Below, in pieces: positions 59,100 to 64,000 of a stretch of 64,000 nucleotides of DNA. The stretch is from Poronia punctata. Taxonomy: Eukaryota; Ascomycota; Sordariomycetes; Xylariales; Xylariaceae. The notes under the pieces were generated by a model. That model did not search any database and was not told where the DNA came from. It was given only the letters and a program-made list of their open reading frames with translations. Position numbers and translations under genes: made by a program. How positions within the stretch are numbered: the stretch's first letter is position 1; each line of letters starts with the position of its first letter. The stretch spans positions 62,001 to 126,000 of the forward strand of contig MU401511.1 in the NCBI GenBank assembly GCA_022579005.1, read 5' to 3'.

Positions 59100-60340
59100 G
59101 AGAAGACATGTCACTATTAGAAAAGAACTTATTATTGACTGGCAAAATTGTTTGTTTGTTTGTATTGAAGTAGTGGTGGTAATATCTAATCAAGGTGGTT
59201 GTAGATTAGATATTGTGCCAAGTCAAGTAGGCAAGGAAGATCATAAAAGATCAAGTGCCAGAAGTACAGGTCCAATGTGTTTATATCCCCCAAAGTCCAA
59301 ATCCCATGTTTATATCCCCCAATTCTGTGTGTGTGTGTTTTGTATGTGTGCCATTGGTGTCAATGCCATATTGCCATGTGTGGTATGTTTGTTTTGGTTG
59401 TTGGTTGTTTGTGTGTGGGTTGAAGGTAGAGGTGGTAATTTCGGCTCATTTCTGTTATTGTTAAAAGGTCAGTAAGGGTCAGAAGGAGGATCAGATCAAG
59501 AGATAACTTACCTTTGGTTTTTATTGGTGGTGAGTGTGGTCAAAATCGGCAGAGGCAGAGCGGCAGGTACTGGAGAAGATATCAGTAGAAGCAGTATGGA
59601 GAGAAGGGTGTGGACTGACCTTTTGTATACAATTGAATGTATTGCTGTCAAAACAGCCAAATGTGGAAGACGTGATGATCAATTCCCAAAGTCAAATTCA
59701 AATTCGATTCCAAGCCAACCAAGATGATGGTGATCAAAACAGGTTCCATGTTCACCAACAAATGCCCATAAGATTTTCCTGATGTCATAAAATCATATTC
59801 AGAATGCGATATGCAGTGATAGAATCACGCTCGACTAATATCTGAGATATGAAGTCGCCCACCATAACAAGAACAAGAAGAGCCATAGGCAGTCATGCAA
59901 AGCATGGCGCTGGATTCTTGATCAAGTATGGAGGACTAGACAACGTACCGATCAAATGGGAAAAATGAAGGCTTACCAGTACTGATGGTAATGATCAAGA
60001 TCAAATGGGAAGACAAGAAAAGGAAAAGGAAGATGTTAGAGAGGAAAGGATACATGTGTCAAAAGAAGCTGTGGATTGTGAGTAGAGTAGAGAGGAAAGG
60101 AAAAAAAGAGAGAGAAGATATGACAAAATGAGAAGAGGAAACTTACTTTGATTGATATAGTTGGCTGGTGGTAATCGGAATGCACTTCTTCTTGATGGTA
60201 AGGACGAAAGGCCTTGAGAGTAAAGAAGATGAAGAAGAAGGATGGTAGACAAGGTGTCAAGTGTGTGGTTGGTTGTTTGTTGGTTGAGCAGAAATGAGAC
60301 TGTGGGAAAATTATGAAGAGGAAGAGGAAGAGAGGGAGCA
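59100..60340 (-). ncRNA. Candidate multi-intron transcript, mostly non-coding
   Basis: Seen on the minus strand: a pyrimidine- and CAAC-rich leader without any ATG (about 60340-60147), then four introns with good fungal signals. Intron 1: 60146-60069 (GTAAGT to CCACAG, pyrimidine-rich). Intron 2: 59976-59779 (GTAAGC to CATCAG). Intron 3: 59619-59570 (GTCAGT, branch TACTGAT, CTCCAG). Intron 4: 59511-59452 (GTAAGT, branch ACTGAC, AACAG). The longest frame of the spliced product is the 69-codon frame listed separately; everything after it lacks coding character. Intron 2 contains several tight 3-nt-loop hairpins (for example ATATC-TCA-GATAT and GTGAT-TCT-ATCAC). The ends are guesses. It could be a long non-coding RNA or the mRNA of a small protein. 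Confidence 0.4.
59648..60055 (-). CDS. Candidate small hydrophobic protein (69 aa) in the spliced transcript
   Basis: Exons: 60055-59977 and 59778-59648, phase 1 across the 198-nt intron 2. The ATG at 60055 is the first ATG of the predicted transcript; the frame remains open through the splice for 69 codons. The product would have two hydrophobic segments: residues about 4-24 (FLFLFLSSHLILIITI) and about 39-49 (VLITIILVGL), suggesting a small membrane or secreted peptide. I know of no homologue. Two further introns would lie 3' of the stop, which is unusual and may argue for a non-coding role. Confidence 0.25.
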
Positions 60341-60360
60341 GAAGCTGGGAGAGGAGGGAG

Positions 60361-60527
60361 GTATTTATAGACAAACCTAGGCGGTCAGAGGATGTGTGCA
60401 ATCAGTAAATGGGCGATTCTGCCGGTTCTATTGTTGTTGACATTTGTAGATGTAAGGAAGGTGCGGACGTTGATATTAAGGTCAATGGGAAGGTAATGAC
60501 ACAACGGGCCGCCGCCCATTGACCAAT
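60361..60527 (-). promoter_or_regulatory. Promoter of the candidate leftward transcript
   Basis: CTATAAATAC on the minus strand (60370-60361) is a good TATA box. A CCAAT pentamer lies about 155 bp upstream (60523-60527, plus orientation). Downstream of the TATA box the minus strand becomes a C/T-rich initiator region. Confidence 0.4.
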
Positions 60528-62228
60528 GGAAGGGCCGGAATAAACGTACCTCGAGGAATAAATCAACAATTGTGCTGATTTACTTGATCCCCTGGTGTGA
60601 TTGGCTTCGTGCGTGCTTGATCAGAGACCTGGAGGAGGTAATTCACATGGCACTTTTGATATATACGATCCTGACTACGTAGATCAAGTTTCTTACAATT
60701 CGCAGACCTGATCCCTTGCCCAGGATCAAGGCAATTGCAGTTTACTTCCCAGACCTACATCCTACAATGCACCCCAGGTATAATTGTTTACTAGGTATAT
60801 TCAAGCATCAATCTTGTCCTCCTTGCTTTACCTTTTCATGATCAACAAGCATCGGAGCACATCATAGCATATACCAGGGAAGATATATACGCATAGTCTA
60901 ACCTTTAAGCATGATCTTCTCCCTCTATATACCGAGAACTCTATGATGGCAAACCGATAGGGGGAGGCCAGGTAGGTAAGGCAATTGGATACATACAAAC
61001 ACCCGTCAGTCATGACTTCAATCAGGCAGATCAGTAAGCCAGGGAGAATAATCACCATGTTTACCAAGGTACATAGGTACCTACGCATGGTGATTGTTTC
61101 TATTGTACATGTATTGAGAAAGACATTGTGGTGCCAATGCCCTGATTGGAAGCATTGTTGACCGCCTTCCTCTTATTGTTAATGATAGAAGGTGGCAGTA
61201 GGGTTTGATTGTGATTTTGGCCTTTGTGCCTGCCTGCCATGATCAAGAAGGTCCCAATATGGCTTAGGTAACCTAGTAGTAACTTCCATCGAAATCGAGA
61301 ATAGGTAGTTGCAGAGATTTTACAGATGTAGGTACGTACGTGCCTTCCCGCTCTACGTTAGTGTGACTGATTTCGATGGGATCAATCGAAAGATTCTCGC
61401 TAGGCCGCGTCTCAGGAGGCTTACGTGCTCGGGGTGTAGGTAAGTAAGAACTTGGCCAAAGGATAGGATAAAAGGTATGATAGGGCTTCAGGCTGGACAA
61501 GAGCAGGGCGCTCGCAAGGATATTAAATTCCAAGCCAGCGCCTTGCACATAGATACTTAGAAAACCTTTGTAGCTAGACTCAAGGTTGGAAGCACGATGT
61601 CGAATCAGCGTGTCATTGCTACTTGCTCTGCTCCCGAACTTGTGTATGTACGTATATAATCGCGACTCCTCTATCATGGTGAACTTACAGAAGCCACTTG
61701 ACACTCGCAGACCTAAAAGCCAAGCGAGATCATAACAGGAAGAAGGCCAGGCGGCAAAAGAAGCACGAGGTCCTGAAAGAGGAGGGAAGGGAAAGCTAAA
61801 TATCTGACCAACTAATTATATAATACCCTTCAACTAAAGTCGGAAATACTACTACAAGCATGTACACAGATAGATTACCACGTTGTAGGCCTGGTTCACT
61901 GTGATGCTGATCCCTTCATAACGCTACTAGCATCTTCAATATAATCAGTTTCCCACAGAGATCTTTAGGTAAGGCCGTACGTATCTGATTTACTTGCAGC
62001 ATAGATAGAATGTAAACACCCCTAGTTTGATTTACTGTCAGATAGGTACTGCCCATGTGACGCATGTGTCTACGTGACATCTAGTAGATACCATTAAAAA
62101 CAATGTCTAGAATATAGTAATACTACCTAACTACTAGTAGACTTGTGCCGGGTATTATTAAGAAGTTTTCTGCCAAGAGTAAGGACAAAAGCCTAAGGGC
62201 AAAAAGGTAGATATTAGAAAAAAGAAAA

Positions 62229-62315
62229 CACCGAATAGGAGACTCGAACTCCTGGCTCGGGAGATTTACTCTAATAGATGAGAATCCCGAATGTTAACCC
62301 CTACACCAATTCGGT
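62229..62315 (-). tRNA. tRNA-Glu (CTC) with a 15-nt intron
   Basis: The minus strand folds as a cloverleaf: acceptor ACCGAAT/ATTCGGT (7 bp), D arm GTGT/ACAT (one G-U pair) with a GG-containing loop, anticodon stem CGGGA/TCCCG, T stem AGGAG/CTCCT with loop TTCGAGT, and discriminator G. Loop residues TT-CTC-A place anticodon CTC at 62282-62280. A 15-nt intron (62278-62264) sits one base 3' of the anticodon, the canonical site. The D stem is weak, so a degenerate copy is possible. Confidence 0.8.
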
Positions 62316-63031
62316 TGGGAGTAATCAGCTCAAATAGCAATGAAATGGGTAGGATTGGCTCTGTTCAGAGGCAGAATGCTTTGGAAAGTGCTTACATCGA
62401 CCTGCGGTTACCTATGTAGACAGAGTACACAAGGCAGCAGGTACAACGAGTCTAGGAAGCCACAATCATGAAGAGATGCTTCTATTACATCATATCCGCT
62501 CAAGACCATGTAGGTACAGTAGAGAGTATGAGGATCGGGGATTTCTTCTTTGTGGTCTGGGAACTGGTCGATGTTACAGACCTTGGCACTCATGAAAGTG
62601 AGCTGGGCATTTGTGTATAGGAAATATGGTAGGTATATTTGACGCATTTCTAAAGTCTTATTTACTTTACTTTGTAGTTGCGATTAAGACTTCTGTCACT
62701 CTGTGCATCCGTGTCTAGCTGCCTGATTTAAGTCCTTCTGATATGTGGCGTCAGGAGTGGTAGGTGTTACCCGGGAGGATCTCGGACTTTTACAAACTTG
62801 GTCGTAAAATGGGGAAATAGTAAGGGTGCATGTCACGGTTTTAACTGGTAAATACAGATTTGACTTGTAGTTATTGCATAGGTTCTCCTATACCATGACT
62901 TTATGTACGTGTAATTATAGTAATCTACATAGATATACCTAGCTACCTAATAGCTGTGCTTTCCTGGCCATACAATGCCCGAGCCGTGGCGATGAATACC
63001 TTGTATGTGTGTGGAAAACCAGAAATTGTTC

Positions 63032-64000
63032 TCAAGTGAAGGAGAAAAACTGGGTTGACGGCATCCAGTCGTTCGGATCAAAAGATACGTTGATGTTGGC
63101 ACTCTCCTGCGCAAAGGACTCAAACCATGCGTTTTGGACGTCGTCAGGTAACGTGGCTAAAAATGGGTCGAAGCTATTTACGCTAGAGCTAGACATGGGC
63201 GGGCCGTCGCGGGAACTGCCTAGTGAGGGCTCCGTTGCGGACCCCAGATAGCTCGGGCCAGCTTGCCGAGATTCTTGACTCGCGCTCGTCGTTATCGGTT
63301 GGCGGGATTTCAGTGATTCCCGAACGGTGCCTGCAGTGTGGTACGCTATTTGGCTTTCCGCATTATACCACATGCCAGACTCTGATATTGGTATCTGGGC
63401 TTGCGATTCGCGCTGCGCATCTCGTACCCGCTGGGCTTCGGCCATGAGCAAACCCATAGGCTTGACAAAAATGTTGCCGCGTTCTTTACTGTCCCGGACT
63501 TTTACAGATAGCCACTTGTCGTAGACTGCCTTTGCATATTCCCAAGCTTCGTCGCATAGTGCAGATGGAGGGCGAGTACAGATTTCTGACAGGACAAAAG
63601 CTAATATTTGCCACTGGAAGTATGTGTGAGAGTGCCAAGCCCAGTGGGCGAGGCGTTGATCCTTTATAATATTGTAGGATCTCTTCACTATGTCCACGGC
63701 AGCTGCGAAAAATAGGTGACGTAGGGTGTCCGAGTCGGGATATTCTTTTTCGTTGTGATTAGCAGCACCGGCACCGGCACCGGCGCAGGCGTCCGCTTTC
63801 AGTTTCCGTGCCTTTAGCTCGCAGTAATAGGTTATGACACGTATTCGGGCCACGATTATGTGGGATATCTCTCTAGTGAAAAATTGCAATGGCTCGGCCG
63901 GATCGCATCGTTTGACATAATTTTCATTCCATTTCGCGTATTCGTCTATAATCCGGATACGGTCTTGAAACGTCGGCTGGCTTCCTGGAGATTGCTTAAG
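63032..64000 (-). CDS. Fungal-specific transcription factor, C-terminal part (runs off the window)
   Basis: Open from the right edge (codon-aligned at 64000) to a TGA at 63032: 322 codons of the C-terminus; the 5' end and any zinc cluster lie beyond the window. Seen: DEYAKWNENYVKRCDP, FFTREISHIIVARIRVITYY, HWAWHSHTYFQWQILAFVLS and EICTRPPSALCDEAWEYAKA. This is the end of a fungal_trans domain in the same arrangement as the regulator at 55.7-58.3 kb (compare LDSYLDQFAHYMEETYLKYC and RTSGDLCERAWETIFEHAE). An Ala/Gly stretch (ACAGAGAGAA) and a Ser-rich tail are present. It converges with the other factor. Confidence 0.85.
   Translation of the reverse strand, partial: LKQSPGSQPTFQDRIRIIDEYAKWNENYVKRCDPAEPLQFFTREISHIIVARIRVITYYCELKARKLKADACAGAGAGAANHNEKEYPDSDTLRHLFFAAAVDIVKRSYNIIKDQRLAHWAWHSHTYFQWQILAFVLSEICTRPPSALCDEAWEYAKAVYDKWLSVKVRDSKERGNIFVKPMGLLMAEAQRVRDAQRESQAQIPISESGMWYNAESQIAYHTAGTVRESLKSRQPITTSASQESRQAGPSYLGSATEPSLGSSRDGPPMSSSSVNSFDPFLATLPDDVQNAWFESFAQESANINVSFDPNDWMPSTQFFSFT

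Larger units (their letters stand above)
58271..63031. other. Gene-poor spacer between two facing regulators
   Basis: 4.7 kb with no conserved protein gene. From left: a TpA-rich relic-like stretch (about 58.7-59.05 kb), a candidate spliced leftward transcript (about 59.1-60.35 kb), its promoter (60.36-60.53 kb), an AT-rich stretch with a 134-codon frame starting at 61677 (-) that I do not recognise, and a tRNA-Glu gene at 62.2 kb. The rest shows nothing I can name. Confidence 0.55.

Noticed and set aside
59672..59782. Possible C/D-box snoRNA on the plus strand (GTGATGA at 59672, CTGA at 59779)
   Set aside because: No convincing C'/D' pair or clear terminal stem was found, and it opposes the well-supported minus-strand splice signals.
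61273..61704. 143-codon minus-strand frame (134 codons from its first ATG)
   Set aside because: No recognisable motif; kept only as a mention in the spacer because the frame is somewhat long for AT-rich DNA.
1..64000. CRISPR arrays, bacterial operons, telomere repeats, 5S or other rRNA genes
   Set aside because: No spaced direct repeats, no Shine-Dalgarno-led gene strings, no TTAGGG array and no rRNA-like sequence were seen; the window is internal nuclear DNA of a fungus.

Overview
This window is chromosomal DNA of a filamentous ascomycete. The evidence is short GT-AG introns (mostly 50-115 nt, with CTRAC/CTRAY-like branch sites), long gene-poor spacers, and characteristic fungal genes: a CPSase-ATCase fusion, a melanin hydroxynaphthalene reductase, a GH15 glucoamylase with a starch-binding domain and two Zn2Cys6-type regulators. 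The melanin enzyme and protein styles suggest a member of the Pezizomycotina, probably a Sordariomycete; I cannot name the species. Many exon joins below were worked out by hand from frame, splice sites and family knowledge, not taken from single open frames.

Layout, left to right. 1-1.85 kb: gene-free, homopolymer-rich. 1.85-2.9 kb (-): Alr4036-type pyridoxamine phosphate oxidase-like protein. 3.9-10.8 kb (-): URA2-type CPSase-ATCase, three exons, 2249 aa. 10.8-14.0 kb: gene-free. 14.0-17.8 kb (+): Yvc1-type vacuolar TRP channel, five exons. 19.3-21.7 kb (+): unrecognised conserved-looking protein with three introns, one of them in frame. 22.4-28.5 kb (-): Scc2/Mis4 cohesin loader, 1930 aa. 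29.5-30.0 kb (+): RNA polymerase I subunit RPA12, convergent with 30.1-31.2 kb (-) deoxyhypusine hydroxylase. 32.2-33.1 kb (+): PDX3-type pyridoxamine phosphate oxidase with an unclear 5' end. 34.6-35.9 kb (+): hydroxynaphthalene reductase, with a poly-G run and a 10-N assembly gap inside its last intron. 36.2-38.2 kb (-): glucoamylase. 39.5-40.8 kb (+): ZIP zinc transporter. 43.7-45.2 kb (+): arrestin-like protein. 46.9-48.8 kb (+): proline-rich transglutaminase-like protein with an intact Cys-His-Asp triad. 49.7-52.4 kb (-): 14-TM MFS efflux pump with a 244-aa tail. 55.7-58.3 kb (+) and 63.0 to beyond 64 kb (-): two related fungal transcription factors facing each other across 4.7 kb.

The genes are mostly unlinked housekeeping functions (pyrimidine synthesis, Pol I transcription, hypusine formation, cohesin loading, vitamin B6) mixed with accessory functions (melanin, starch use, efflux, regulators); I see no classical biosynthetic cluster. 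The most interesting unexplained piece is the spacer between the two regulators. It holds a tRNA-Glu(CTC) with a 15-nt intron, a TpA-rich relic-like stretch, and a leftward transcription unit with a TATA box, an ATG-free pyrimidine-rich leader and four well-formed introns. The first ATG of that unit opens a 69-codon frame that stays open across a splice junction and encodes a small hydrophobic peptide. A second general feature is the strong over-representation of the word TACGAGTA in the spacers.
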